Positions 11,038-26,000 of a stretch of DNA of 64,000 bases are shown here, piece after piece. Made by a program: the position numbers and the translations under genes. How positions within the stretch are numbered: position 1 is the stretch's first letter; each line of letters starts with the position of its first letter. The stretch spans positions 7,644,784-7,708,783 of the forward strand of contig NC_133971.1 in NCBI RefSeq assembly GCF_031877795.1, in the 5' to 3' direction. The notes under the pieces are model-generated. The model was not told where the DNA came from, made no database searches, and was given only the letters and a program-made list of their open reading frames with translations. This stretch comes from Strix aluco. Lineage: Eukaryota; Chordata; Aves; Strigiformes; Strigidae.

Positions 11038-14000
11038 CTGGAATGGAGAAAACACAGATGAACAGACTGTATGTTACTTCCACAAAAATTTCTCTGCTTT
11101 CCTTTTCCACTTCAGCCCCATTTCAGGCTCTGAGATCCCCTCATGTTTTTTTTTCTTACAAAACACAACAGCTTGTCTGAATAGTGTAAAGCTGCACCAG
11201 CAGTGGTCTATGATTCAAGTAAGGCCTCTTAGGAATGGGCAAATCCTTAGCCAGGTTACCTAAGCCCACGTTGCTCTTCTGGACTCTGAGATGAAATCTC
11301 TGAAGGCACGGACTGGCTTTGGGCAAGTTTTCATTGCTCCCATGAAGGACAAGGGGAGAAGAACTGCAGGATGCACACAGCATCACAGATGCTTGGGCCA
11401 TCTCCTGTCCCCTAATCCCAAAATTCTGGGATTCACTGGGCACTTACGCTTCCAACTGGGCAGGGAGAACACACTTCCCCTTGAACCCATTCCCTTGTAC
11501 CTCAGACCCATGAAGGCTGCAATCCCAAGAGAGCTTCCAGAGAAGGAGGAAAAAACTTGCTTCCATATACAGTGTCAAACAGACTTTCTGCCAGGGTGAG
11601 GGTATTACAGCCCCAGAGTACCTGTCCGTATTTCTGTCTGTCCTCTCCTCTGTGTGTGTGGGAGCAGAACACATTGATTTTAGCTTTCAACAACAGCTGT
11701 ATCTTACTACTAATTGCTACCACAGCTTTGATTTCATTAGTAGGTAACAGTGCCTAAGAAGAGCCTTACCTTCTGCTGATGCTCTATGCGGTAGGAGGTC
11801 TGCTGGAACTGGCGTATTTCCCTGATAATGTGTGAGATCTTTCAAAAGAACACATGTGTATCAGTAAGTACAACTGCATTTTGACTTCAGCTAAGCCACA
11901 TAAGGCAAGAATTATACACCAAATTGTGCAATTTATCCTGGAAGGAGGGAATGGAAGGGCAGAGATCATCATAAAGTCAGCCTCAAGTGAAACACATTGT
12001 CTCTCCTCTCCCCATACTGGCAGCCTCTCTTCTCTTTGCCTTGAGTGACTGCTGCAATATATAGCCATAAGAAGGGCATTACACTGAGATTAGAAGAGAA
12101 ATTTCCATGCTTCCCTCTGAGGAGTTGTTACAAAACACTACTGGAGAGAAATCAACTTTCAAATGCTTATTTAGATAGACCTTAGCACACTTGAAAAGAA
12201 GATTGTGATTACTGCTTTTTGGTGAATGACTACCTCGCTCTAATTTTGGTGATTTCAAAAAGACTTTTGTGGCACCTTCACAAGCTTTGGGCAGCTGCTT
12301 TTTCTGTCTGTCATTTCTCAGAGAACAAATTGGAGGCAAATTCACCCTGTAAAAATTCTCAGTTTACCAGAAGGTGGTGATAGAAGACTGGGTCAAGTAA
12401 TTGCTTTCAAATAGTGATATATCTTGCAGTATACTTGTATGTCTTAGAAGTTAAATTCAAAGGAGTTATAATCAAATCAGTAATTAACTCACATAACTAC
12501 ACACCTATTGGGAAAGAATATAAGGAATTAAAATTACCATTCTCATTTTGGAAAAATTGACAAGGCCTTCATCAGTGAAGTTTGGTGTTCCTTCTTCAAT
12601 AAATGCCAGGTCCGTCAGGTACATTCCAAGGTAGGGAACAGCAGGTGGGTTACAACTGTGAAACATGAAATCAGCACATTTGCCTGTAGCTGAATTTGCA
12701 AACTGATTTTTTTATAACTCACACAAACTCTTTATTACTTAACATACTTCTAACCAATGGGTTGCATTTGTTTCTGAGACAAACTGCTTCTCTGATGACA
12801 TTTGAGTTGTATTTGCTCTGTCCGTGACCAGCTGAATGTATTCTGTCCAATATCTAATACTAATGGAAGATAACCTTTAGTAAAAGGTAGAACGATAACA
12901 TGATGGAGTGAGAGGAAGGACAAGTAAACTCTGGAATCAGAGAACACCTTCAAGCATATTTCAATCCTGGCTGACAGACAATCTCAGAAATAGATCCTAC
13001 ACACAGACTAAAAATGCACGTGGAAGTGCTTCTGAGCAGTTCATATTCTGCAGTTGTATAAGCATCCTAGCACAGCAAGGGTACATGTCTGCGTGTGTGA
13101 GTGGGTGCGTGTGGAGATATATACATATGTATATACATGCACGTATATATACATACTTACACATATATACACACACATATGTATGCATGTACATATATAT
13201 GTATCTGTATACATATGTATGTATATACCATTCTGTCAAAGTCTATTCAGGCCATCTCAACAGAGAAGAAAGAGAAAGAGAGAGAGGTAGAAAACATCTG
13301 GAAAACTGGGAATAGAGACCCTAGAGAATAGGGATTTTCTTTTCCTGGAGGGACAGGAGGAATGGGATAATGACTGTTGCTTCCCTAATGCAATAATCAC
13401 TGCTCCACACTCACTGATTCTTGCCTCAGTGGAAATAGTAGCAAACTTGGTTTTCTGAAGCTCTGGGATAAGAAGAATGCAGGGTGATGGCCACACTGTC
13501 AACTTAGGTAGACTGCTGACAATGCTTAGCAGTGCACTTCATTTTGGGTAGTTTCTGTATTATGAGGATGACTGTTGTACACAGGCAAGCAATGTATTAA
13601 CTGAAAGGTGTGTACAAGTACCTGTTCATATATTGTGAGTAAAAACATTTTTTAAAATGTGATTAGCTTCCCAGCAATGTTTTCAAGTAAATATTTACTA
13701 ACTTAAACTATATATATATTGAAACATTACAGTAATTATTCTAGTAGTTCAATTCTTTGCTTCTCTCAAGATCATTTAAAGTAGTAGTACCACTCAATCC
13801 TGGAAAGCCTACTTCTAATTATAGAACTTGCAAAAATACAAGTTTTGTACACATGCAGCTGGAGTCCATACATAAACTGTAGAACCCTTGCTACAGGACA
13901 TTTTGCATACCAAAATTACATAGGGTCAAACTATCTGGCAAACCACTCGAAGAAAAAAGTATTCAAGGGCTACGGTACAAAAAAAGCAGGCTGTTTTCCA

Positions 14001-17000
14001 GGGTGGCAGACTACAGAGTGCTGAGAGGCTACAGGAGAGGAAATATCACTGTGCATTTGTCCTGTTCCTATGTTCCTCTCGTCAGCTACAGGCCACTGTC
14101 AGAAACAAGATAAGGGGGTGAAAGGATCTTTGATCTGACTTAGGCTGACTAAGTCCTAAACTTCTTATCTGGAACAAGGACTCTCTGGAATCTTGTTTTT
14201 GAATAAGAACTTTTATTTATAAACCTGGCTTTACACTTATTGAAAAAGTTTATCAGTGTAAGTAAAATCCCAACAGGGAACATTCACACAGAATAATAGT
14301 TTAATTTGTTTCAGTAATTCTCTGGAGATATTAAATTTATCTATCAGGGGTACTAAATCACAAGATATTCAGCAAAACAATAATACCAAATAAAATAAAA
14401 CTAGAATTGAAAAGGTTATTAGGTAAAAATATTACCCAATATTGTATTAATTATTAAAGCTTAATGAAAGCCTATTCATCTCTAACATGTAGTATTCACT
14501 GCTTATAAGAAAACACAACTGTATACTGTAGGGAAGCATACTTTTTGAGTGTTTCTCTAAGGTTTTTAAATCGTCCTTCAGATGATACAGTCTTCTGAAG
14601 CTTGTCCATGAGAGCTTTTGTCTAGAAAGAAAATGCATTACAAATGTCATTGCTGTTGCACATTAATGACTGGGATTAGATTTTTAAAAAGATCTAATTC
14701 ACTTAGCATCTTCATCCCATTTTCAAAAATAGTAACACAGGCATTAGGAATTTAGTTTTACTGTAGTTCCTAGTATATTTCTGAAAATGGAGATTAGACA
14801 GCATTAAAGATTTTCCTTTAAGTGATACACAGAACCCGTATCTATGCTAATATTATTAGTCCACAAATACAGGAAAAAACACAGGTTCATTAAATTAATG
14901 GTCAGCAATTCAGTTTACTGTTTATACAAGAATATTAGAATGTAGCACCAGCTATAAAGCAGCTGAGAAAAAGCTGACTGAAAAAGGCAATAAAGTCAGA
15001 ATGTATTTTAAGTGGATTTCATTGCTTGGGCTCCTTTAGGACTTTGCAAAAGCTGCAGAAACATATGGAGGGGAAATGCAATAATAAAAGCCCACCTTTT
15101 GTGTGTCAATTAGCCAGATCTAAAATGGGCAACCTGAAATCTTTCAATTAGCTGGAGAAAACTCTGTATCCAAATATTGCCTAGTTTACAAGTGATTGGC
15201 TCTGCCCTACTGACCTCCTTGCTCTGTTATTCCACCGTACTAAAATACCCATTTTTTTTATTGGAATAGCAGAAAGATGCAATGTAAATTATTTAACCAA
15301 CTTCTCCAAACCATTTAAAACAGAGAACGTAAAAGACTGGATATTCTCCATCCCGGCTAGTCTTTTTTTTTGTGTGTGTCTTATTTTTGTTATTGGCAGT
15401 CATTCTCACAGCCTTAGCTATGCTGTTCACAGTCTCAGCAGCAAGGTAAGGGTTAAGGGAGGTATTGCCTGCATCTAAACTTGGGCCCCTAAATGAAAAA
15501 GAAGACGTGCTGACCCTTCTACCAACTTTCTGCACAGGCAGGGAAATACGGCTCCTGTTTTAGGCACCTGAGCTGACTTTAGTTATAGCTAGTAACCAGC
15601 TAGATGTGTGTATCTGAAAATATTTAAATTTAGTTTTCTCAAATATTTCAGTAATTCAGGCTCAAGTCGTAGTCTTAGGCACCTGCTAATTCTGTTGAAA
15701 TCAGCTTGTTCCCACATTTACTTATTTATATATAAAATAAGATAAATGAAATGCAAAACACCTTGACATGAATACCAGTATCACTTAATGCTTCCAGCAA
15801 ATAGTCAGACTATTGTAAAAGTAGATATATTTATGGGAGGAATCTTATCTCAGCATGTTGTTCTCTGAACAACAAACTGACCAATGAAATCTAGAAACCC
15901 TACTTGTCATCATATCTTTCTTACCTGTTTGGATACTTTACCCCAAGTTTTCTTAAGTCTGTAGATTGCACTTCTGTTCAAGGCTGATGTGATTTCTAAC
16001 ACACCATTATAATTGTGCATACATCGACAAATATCAGCTACTGCTACCCACTTTTCAATTGAGTTAGCCCGAGAGCTGACATCAGCGTAATTCATGATTT
16101 GGGAGGCAACAAGGTTACTCATCTGACCAAAGAAAGAGGAAGAATTTTAGGACATTTAAATATAATACTTTTCAACACATAATTATTTAATGAACAAGGC
16201 AGAAAAGATTAATGCACAACAGAACATATGGCTCTTAATAAAATCAAAAAAATGTATTGAGAACAGTGCTGTAGGGAAGGGAGGGGGAATGATGATATGA
16301 AGGAAGGGTAAGATATACAATGGAGAGTATCGCCAAGAAAACTGTAAAAAAAAATGATTGGGAAGCCTCTCAGTAAAATTCAAGGAAAATGGTAAAGTGC
16401 AAAGATATAGTTGGGGATACAATTAAATAAAATTGGGTTCATCAGATATAATCGGTGTTAAATTTTCACTCTCTGGAGAAAATTTAGTTTATTCTGTAAG
16501 CAACAAAGCATTGTAATACACTTTAAAATGTTCCACTCTGTTAAATTGCCATTGAAATGCTGAGTACCAATACTTCAAAATGAGAATCTTCGTGTGCTTT
16601 GATTTAAAAGGTTAATCACAAAAAGACTGTAACATTCAGTCACTACTAGATAAGAAGCTACGTCACATTGTCAAAAGGAAAGGTAGTTTTGTTCCAGAGG
16701 TTATAGACAGTGTCAACAGAGCTCCTAGAAGGCAATCAGCATTTAAGAGTACTCACATCATTAAAATGTTGACTAGTTTTCATAATATAGGGTGTTCTCT
16801 CATTTTTATCCACTTTCATCCAGCCCTGTCCAAGAAACTCTCTAGATTTTGAGGGGAGAGAAAAAAACCAAACAAAAATGCCCTTAATAAACACAGTACA
16901 GTCTCTGTCTGTAACTGTAGCCTAAGTGGATTTCAAGTACACTTCATTTTGTTAGAAGCTATTAACACAACTTTACACTAATTCCAGCATTTCACTATAC

Positions 17001-20000
17001 CATTTTTAATGCTGTCTGAAGCAATAAATATGATAAAGAAGATTTATTTTTCTTTTAATCCCCTTCCCCAATCCCCCCATCCTGATTTTCAGCATTGTGA
17101 CTCTATTTGAAATTGGTCTTGTCAGCTTATGTGGTTATATCCATGCTAAACTGCTGTATGAATGGAGCTGATTTGACACTCTCTCCCTAGAGACTCAGCA
17201 CTTCCATACTATATTTACCCTTCACTAGCCCAGAGCCTTAGACCACAGATTTTTTTTTCTCAGCAAAGAACTCCATCTTGCAAAACATGATCAAACTATA
17301 GGGGAGTCTGAGGCAATGCTAGAGACAGCCAAAGGACATCATCCTGTCAGTAGCATGAATTAGTGTAGTGCCTAACACTGTCAGTGTGTAACTCATCCAC
17401 CGTACTCACTTCAGTCACTCGTAGGAGAACACTTACTCATAGGGTATGCTTCGGAAAACTACGTGATCTAAAAGAGTTATTTGCTCTGCAAGCTCCATGG
17501 CTGACAAAGTCTCAAAGCACTCTGGTTTTGGACAATCTGACTGCAAAAATAAGGAGAACACTTAATGATCTCTTTTTGCATCAAAGGACATTTCAAAGCA
17601 CAGGGTATTAAGAACTTCATATGAACTTCCAACACACAGCCATAATTAACTTCTTTGCTACAAAGAAATAAGAATTAAGAAAAATTGCTAACAACGTAAG
17701 AGTAAACATCAGACTGGAAACTCATAGGAAAACAGGCACATAGCAAGTCATGAGTATGTATGTAGCTTAATTAAAGTCTGTGCATTCTGCATGGCTTTCC
17801 ACATAATCACTCTGCACCTAGCTCACTGCCCACACTCTTCTTTGGATTAATGCAAGGCACTTATGAGATAGTGGTGACTCTAGTTTGGAGGATAGGCCTT
17901 GTCGGTCAAGGCCAGCTATGGTTCTGATGGCAGCTAAGATGGCAGACACTTAGCATTTCATATATATTAATAGCTTTACTTCCCTCCCCCCCTCCCCCCC
18001 CCAATCATGTGATTTAAATCTGAATCCTAAAGTTTTGACCTGTTTATCTTTGATACAGGCTCCAAAATCTTACTTTCTCTAAACTGAAATGTACATTCCT
18101 GTTATAAAAGAACAGTATTTCTGTCCAGAGTTGTAAAGCTGCAATTGTGCTACATTTTACTGACTTAAAACCGCAACATTTCTATATTTATGTTTAAATT
18201 TCAAGATGAACTTACCATCTGAATGATATCCTCTATTTTTAGATGGGTATCATCTTGATCATCCTGGGAAAGAGCCCTGAAAAATTAAGTAGCAAAACAT
18301 CCTATATAAATAAAGTTGTCTATTGTTATGAGAAAAACTTACCACAGATAGGCAATCATGTTTATCTAAAATAAATCCTAAGACTGCAACTGAAGAGGTA
18401 AAAAAAAAAAAAATCTGGTACCTCATATCTCTTGGTTTAAGTGTGAGAAATGGTACAACAGAGTCACATAAGGTAAAATGATGGTCATGGCGGCTTAAAA
18501 TCTCTGAGCTAAGAACAGCATATACTATAGAATGGTCAATGGCAATAACTACTGTACTTATTTGTTGATTATAGTGATAAGGTTTCAACATCTATCCCAC
18601 TTTGATTTTAGTGCAAAGAAGTTTGCTGGACAAAGAAAAATTCCCTTTTCAAGAACTGGACTGGGAACACAAAAACACAACACAATAACAATAATATTTA
18701 ATCAGAAGCTCCCTATTCTGAAGAATTCTAGGAAACCTGAAGGTGGAAAATTACATCTCAAGTCTTTTCTCTGTGCTAAATGATATTTTGGGGAAATGTC
18801 TGAAAAACTAACATTGGAAATGTGAAGAAAAGACAGCAAAATAGGCATGCATAAAAGTGTGATTCACTGGGCAGTGTTCTTGTTTATTAGCTCTACACTG
18901 TCCTATTCAGTGTCCCACACAAAGAGCTGTGAGTGTGGAAACAGACAACAAACTGCTAGCAGATTTTACTTGTAGCAAGTATATAATTTTCTCTGAGTAA
19001 TACAAGTGTTAATCCATGCTTCCAATTTCTGCTATAAAACCTGTGATTATTAGGGTTATTTCAGACTAATGGGTCAAAAATGAACCCAGCAGAAGTAATA
19101 AGTATTCATCAAACCCCATCTACCCTGATGTAGTATCTTGGCACATAATCTGAAGATCTCACCCCTTCATTTGAAAAATACAAAGAAACTTTGAATAGGC
19201 TGGATTTATATAACAGAGGAAAGAGAAGATTTAGGGAGAAAGAAGAGTATGTTGGTATGTAAAAGACTGCCTATAAAGACATCAATGACATGGCAAGAAG
19301 TCACTGGACTGATTCACATCAGGGGAGATTTACTTTCGATATTAAGTTCCATTTTCCAACTGTAAGGATAGGAGAGCAATGAAACAGGCTTTCTGCAGAA
19401 ATTGTAGAGTACTCATTGGCTGAATTTTTAAGGAAAGTTCAGATGACCATTTTCAAAGAAGATCCAGTTCTACAATGATCATTCCAGAAAGCACAGCAAC
19501 TGGACCAGGTATTTTCTCATAGTACCTCAAATGTATTTTTGCACTGGGGAAAGGGTTAAAAGAAAAAGATTATATTGCCTGGAGATTTTAGCTATGAGTG
19601 TGAGATATGGAATTTGTACTATGTGGGTGGGGAGGAAGCGTTAATGCTTAGTACACTAGGTTCTTCTGTTGTGGGTTGCTGTTGTTTCCTTTTTGTTTGC
19701 CAAATTGGAGGACGAGGTTAAAATCAAATGCAGATACACAGAGAAAGGATATTAGAAACCTCCTTGCCTTCATTTTCAGCCTATCAAATCTGCACAAAAT
19801 GCCCCTTTTTTCATAGGAGTTGGAAACACCTTATGTCTGATGGGCAAGCGGTGTAAAGTCTTGAATGTCTACTTCTTCAGGAGAACCCTAAGCTTCTTCT
19901 CCAGATAATAATAGTGTGCAGCCTCAGTAACTGTAAATAAACAGGTAATCTGTCTTTCCTGAGCAGCTTATTTTGTGCTGTATCTCATGACTGATTGCCT

Positions 20001-23000
20001 ACAGAAAGGTATTGTTCATCGCATGTGCTTCCTGGCAATAGAAAAAAGAGATGGCTTGTCCTTCTGCCCCAAGTATTTTTAGTAATCTTGTAAATTCATT
20101 ATTTGGGTTCCTTACATAAAACTTTATATTGGCTGGAGTTCCCATCTTTGATACAGAAATGATTGCATTTGCTTAATACAAAATAAAATAGGAAACATGA
20201 GATTCTTAAAAGGCTGACAATACTTAACTTTTTCCCATCTTTGTTTCCTGATACTCTCTACCATGATGACTCATGTTTTAGGTAGACTTCCAATCCCTCA
20301 TTCTAAAGAGACGATTTGTGCTTTCTTTCTAACACAGTGGTCTCATGAAAAAAATTCTCCTTTTGTCCATAAATGCTCCACATTTAAATCTGCAGAGGAC
20401 AACGCATCTCTAGACTGGAAAAAGCTATTTTTTGGCAGCATCAACAGTAGCTTCCACTACAGTCTGCACTGTCGTTGGCTTTGGGATACCTAGTTTTAAC
20501 AGAGGTCTAGGAAGATATGTTGAGCTGATCAATTCTGCCTGGGCAGCTCCCATTGCACTCCTTGGAGAGCCTCCTGGAAGCTGGGTAAGAAGCACAGGTC
20601 CATGTGAAAAGAGTTATGAGAGAAAGCAAAGGTAAGGAGAGATTCTGTCAGACCATTTAACAGTATCCCTCTCAGTGAGGACTGAATGGTGTGACACCTC
20701 CATTGTTATCCTTACAAATAAAGGAAATAAATATATAAGAAATAACTTCCTAATTCTTACAGTCAGCAGCTAAGATTAGACCTCTCTCTCTCTCTCACTT
20801 ACACTATTCTTCATGCCTGACTGGTCCAAATACTAAAATAATTTTCTAGCCGAAGATACTAACAACTGTTTCCTCATTCCTTTACAGTACATAAAATATT
20901 TTTAAAATATTTTAAAAGCTGGTGTAAGTCACAGAGTCTGAAATATATTGTCTGCTAAGATCATCCAAGGCAGAAAATTGGTCATCCATCAAATTTGGAT
21001 CTCTGCATATCCTTGTATTTCATTTACATTTATTCTGAGGAAGAAGGAAGAACTGTTTCTTGAACCAATTTTTTTCTCCCCAGATATGACTATTTATCAG
21101 AGTTCCTCACTGCTGTTCAGTCTAAACTTTACACCTTCCTGCTTCACCATCAATGAAATTCTACCTAGATTTCAGGGGTTAATAAATAAGGCTGACAAAA
21201 TCTCAAGCAAAACATACTACAGTAGGTTTGCCTAGCTTTCATAACAGATATTGAATAAAAAGAAGCTTTTTTACCCTGCAGAGAAACCCTGTCAGTCCAT
21301 TCAACAAAAGTCTCATCACACAAGAAATACCAGCTGTTCTGTTTGATGACTCAAGAAGGCATGAAGCAGCTCCATATCTCTCATAAACACTTTCCTTGTC
21401 ATTCATATTCTATACAAAGTCTTCCCCAGAGCTGACCACAGTATCTTTGGGTGCAGACCAACCTTTCCTCCTCCTCTAATCTCTACTAACAAAGAGACTG
21501 ATTTTCCAAAGAAATTTATATGCACATATGCACATGTGCACTCAAAGGCTGGGTCAGTTTGTAAAAAGAGACATTTGTACCCAATATGCCTCAAAGAGAC
21601 AGTCCATGGAACATCCCCATACGTAGGCTCAGTAAACATGAACTTTCTTTCATGAGTGTTTGAACATTGAATTTATGATAAGAAATGCTTTTCCTAACCT
21701 CACTCTGAATTGCTCTACTTTTCAGAGTCAAGAATAGACTATGAAAACTGAAATGCAGGGAAGCCAGGACCTACAGTGAGGGCTGACTGGCAAACCAGAA
21801 TTCTGATAGACTATGTCTTCTGATATGCCAAGGCCTTTTAGATATAAAAGCCTGCAGCAAGCCCCTCTTCCGAACAACTAAAAAGCCTGTTTATGACACT
21901 CACCTAGGAATTGGGTGAATGACAATTTTCATGAGGGGTACGTCAACTGGCTCACCCTTCCTTCCCATTTTCATTCTGTCCCAAAGAAGCCTTCTCAACA
22001 TAAGTGTCATCAAAACCTCCAGTTATGACAAATCCGTGCTTTCACATAAAAAATATGCTGCCAAATATCTTCATACACATTGATTTCTAATAACAGCAAA
22101 AAAGCCCTTCAGTTCTAGGTGGGTAATTTATATTCCTCCTCTAAGTAATATTAGATGAAAGCCCTTCATCTAGAAGAAAACCAAAAAGATAACATCATTC
22201 CAAAGAGGTGGGTATGTGGGGTGATGGACTGAGCAGCATTTCTCCAAACCAGACATTGGCACATGAACCAAAAGAGGAACACAACACCTGGAAGCACCTC
22301 TACACATTTCTACAAAAAGAAACACTCTAGATACCTTTAGGACATCCAGGGTGGGATTCACATCTTCCACAAGTCACTGCCTGTGTTCTGTAATTGTCTG
22401 AGAACGGAAGGTGTCTTCTAAGATCTCTGGAGGAACAGTCAGGATGCCTAACTCCAGACAATCTTGGTGGATAGAATCTCCTTCATGATAGCCAGTTACC
22501 TTGGAAGCAGTGCTTCAATAGCTGTCTACAGTTTGCCTCATGTTTATGTGCTTCAGTTAGGCACAGTGGGTCCCACCAAAGAACTTTTTCTATGGCAATG
22601 CAGAGAGGAAATCCCTTTCCCCTCAGCCTGTCATTATCATCTATGGATGGTTCAAGGAACTCAAGAAATAATTTTATTGCATTACAGGCCTTCTCTTAAC
22701 ATTCAGAATATTGACTATAATCTGCCACGTCGGCAAATGATAGAAAACCTATAATCTGATGCAGAAAAAGAAAACGATGATATGAGAGATGCACTGGTGT
22801 AGAACATGGTGCCTCTTCACAACATCTTGTTGCAGTATGGAAGCATTTTCTTAAAGCTCAGCAGTTCTTGGTCAAGAGGAACATAGTCTTGGATGTCCCT
22901 ACCACAACAAATAGTAATCTTCAGAGACAAGTAATAGAGAGAACTTTCCCATCTTAGGGAAGAGCAAGTTCAATGTTTGCTTTGACCAACTTCCACAACC

Positions 23001-26000
23001 AGCCATGGCACCATGTGAGGCATCAGGCAAGAATGTCGGGGGAAAAAACGTTTCTGTGTCACCATGTCCTCTTCTTTGCACCAGAGGCAGTATCTTTGTT
23101 TTTAGTGCAAATATAGAAAAAACTTTGCTCTTCTGGCACTAGAATTTGAATAATGTGCAATAAAATTGAAGGCTTGTGGAAGAGTAAAGGAACATGCACT
23201 CCTGTGTCACTACCACAGAAATAGTTACACACAAAACAACTACAGTCAACTGCAGATTATTCCTTAAATCATGTAATTTCCTCTTCTCAGCTAACTATAT
23301 AGCCTTTCTGAGAGTGTGTATCACTAGGAGTCACTACAGTGCTTTATTAAAGCTTGTAAATCACTCTTAATTACCAGACAATCCGTTTTCCTGAGGTGAT
23401 TTAAGAACCAGAGCTCCTCCTTTCAGTGAAAGTGTGGGATGTAAGACATATTTGTGTATTTCACCTCAGATGAATTATTTTTTTGTCCAAAATCAGAATT
23501 GCTCCAATACAGTCTTTCTCACAAGGTTCCTGAAACAGTTCCCATTCCTGAAGAATTAATTTCTCCTTACCAGCTGACTGTTAACAAATTTGACATGCCT
23601 GGCAAGTAACTGCCTCCTGTGTGGCTGGAGAATGAGCCCAAGTGCTTCAGATTACAGTTTTGCTCAGCATAAGACTTTAGGACAGATTGTTTTATGCGAT
23701 AACATTTTAAACTTGGAGACTGTGTCCTGATGTCCTATTGTCTGAAGCTTAACAACAGTTTAAATTATGAAAGTTGTATTTATGCAATAGCTTGTATCTG
23801 AAAGTTTATTTATGCCACAATTCTTATTTGGAAGTTTACGGGCAGTTTGTGAATATAATAAACATATGGATAGGACATAGGAGTAATTTCAGCTGCTACC
23901 GAAATATAGGTGCTACTGAAAATTTAACAATTTTTTCAAACCCTTGGGACTGCAATACTGTGTCACTGATGCTTACTGGATTTAGAATTCAAACAGTATT
24001 GAAGTTGTATTGAAACTTAATTGAAATTGAAATAGTATTGAAATATTCGACATACAAGTTGTCCAGCATGCATATATGTTAGCAGCATTGCCAATCTTGA
24101 AAAGCAATAAAGGATTTTTGATAACCAATGTTAGACAAGGCTTAAATTTCATGCCTCATTTTGAAGGAAAGTGGGATATCCATACAGCATTCAGACAAAA
24201 GGACTAGTCCTGCACACTGAGCCACCAATGGCTCTTTTTCCAATGCTAGTTTGTGGGATGTAAACAAGTATTTATGACTCTATATGACTAAATCTACAAT
24301 CAAACTATGTTGTTTGAAAAATCTGGCAGGATTAGGGTATACAGCTGCAAACCCTGATGAAAGATAGCTTGGCTAAGCACCATATCTCAGGAAATCTTCA
24401 TTCTTTACTTGTTTCCAACAGAAACTCCCACTGAGAACTTGGACAGGTCATTTTATTTGTGCTTTACTTGCCTGCTTGTAAAATAAAGTGCCATAATCCT
24501 TTCCAGAAATACTGTCAGGATAATGACTATGAAAGAAGGATTTTAAAAAATGCAATCTGTTTCTACAAAATATTTTAAATGAGTTAATTTTTAATTAACT
24601 TTTAGCTCAACTTCTGACCATATATTTTTTCATTTTTACTAAAATTTTTTTCCGAGTATTTTTTATTTCAGTACTCCTTCCTTTTGCTGTTTCTTTTTCC
24701 TATTTCTCAGTTTTTAAAAATTCAACTTTTTCATAATTTTCACTTCTTATAGAATTTAAGTTTTTTCTTTTTTTTTTTGCAAAAGAAATAGTGTAAAAAT
24801 TCACAGAATGGTCAAAAATGCAGTCTGAATTTTTGAAAAATTCTGAAAAATATTTAATGGAAATATCTGGTTAACCGTGCTCACTAGTATATATAGTGTG
24901 CTCAGATACTACAGTAATAAGTGCTGGAAGGGAAGAGAGGACAAACAATACCTGCCATTTCATAGAATAGCAGTAAAAGGATGCAAATGGGGGCAACTCA
25001 CAGTTTACACAAAATTACCAAGGTCCCTTTTTTTTGATGCAACACCTAATTGAATTGGCTAATTGGAAACTGGATACAGGAAACTGCTAACAAACTTGTA
25101 TGTTAAAGGCCTATAAATCTATCCCATGACTCTGCCAGGAACAGCCAATCCAGGTTTATTTTCTCATCATTTCTTAAGAAGCTAAAGGTCTTAAGGTAAT
25201 TTTTCCCACTGTAAGCAATCTGACAGAACCTTTGCTGTCACACATATTATTAAAACCCATTACCCTAATCCTTTTTGCTCTTCTTGCTTGCTGTTTCTTG
25301 CAAGGAAATACATGAAACAAACTTACTATTTTTACTTGGAATAACAGCACATGCAGTATTATTAAAAAGGAGGGGTTTTTTATTCTTGTAAAAATTAAGT
25401 AGCATCCCGTTGAAATGAAGTGCTTTTATTAAGAACTTATCTTTGTTTCTTATACTTTGTTTCATTTTTTTCCCCCCATGTGAACAACTTTCCTCTAATT
25501 CTTTTTCATGTAAGTATCTGGTGGAGAAACCTGTCAAATGCTCTTAGAAAATTCAGACACATTGCGTTTATTGCACCCTTACTGGCTTTCCAGCAGAATA
25601 CTTACAAAAATACTAACAAAACACGTCATATCTTATTTTAACCACTGCCTAGTCTTTAAATGTTTACTGCTCCTTAGTAATGTAGAACAATTTACATGAA
25701 AATCAGTGGCTATAAAATATTCACACTTAGTAGACGGAATTATTTTCACTGATAAACGCATATAAAGATTTGTCTTTTTGGCATGCCTAGACACTCAACT
25801 CTGTAACTGCACAGGGTTTGTGTGTGTGGTGGGGTTTTTAGTAGCAGGGGAGGGGGCTAAAGTGGTGGCCCCTGTGAGAAGCTTCTTGAAGCTCCCCCAG
25901 CTCCAAGTCAGACCCGTCTCTGGCCGAGGCCAAGGCCAAGACAATTAGTGATGGTGGCTGTGTCTCTGCAATAATGTGTTTAAGAAGGGGAACCTGGGAA

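Noticed and set aside
12908-13331. Tyr/Ile/His-rich open frames on both strands
   Set aside because: They translate the TG/TA microsatellite and are not proteins.
16120-16122. ATG as a possible internal translation start for a short RASGRF2 isoform
   Set aside because: It is simply the first codon of an in-phase internal exon. Starting there would drop the REM domain and part of the catalytic domain, and no promoter is evident.
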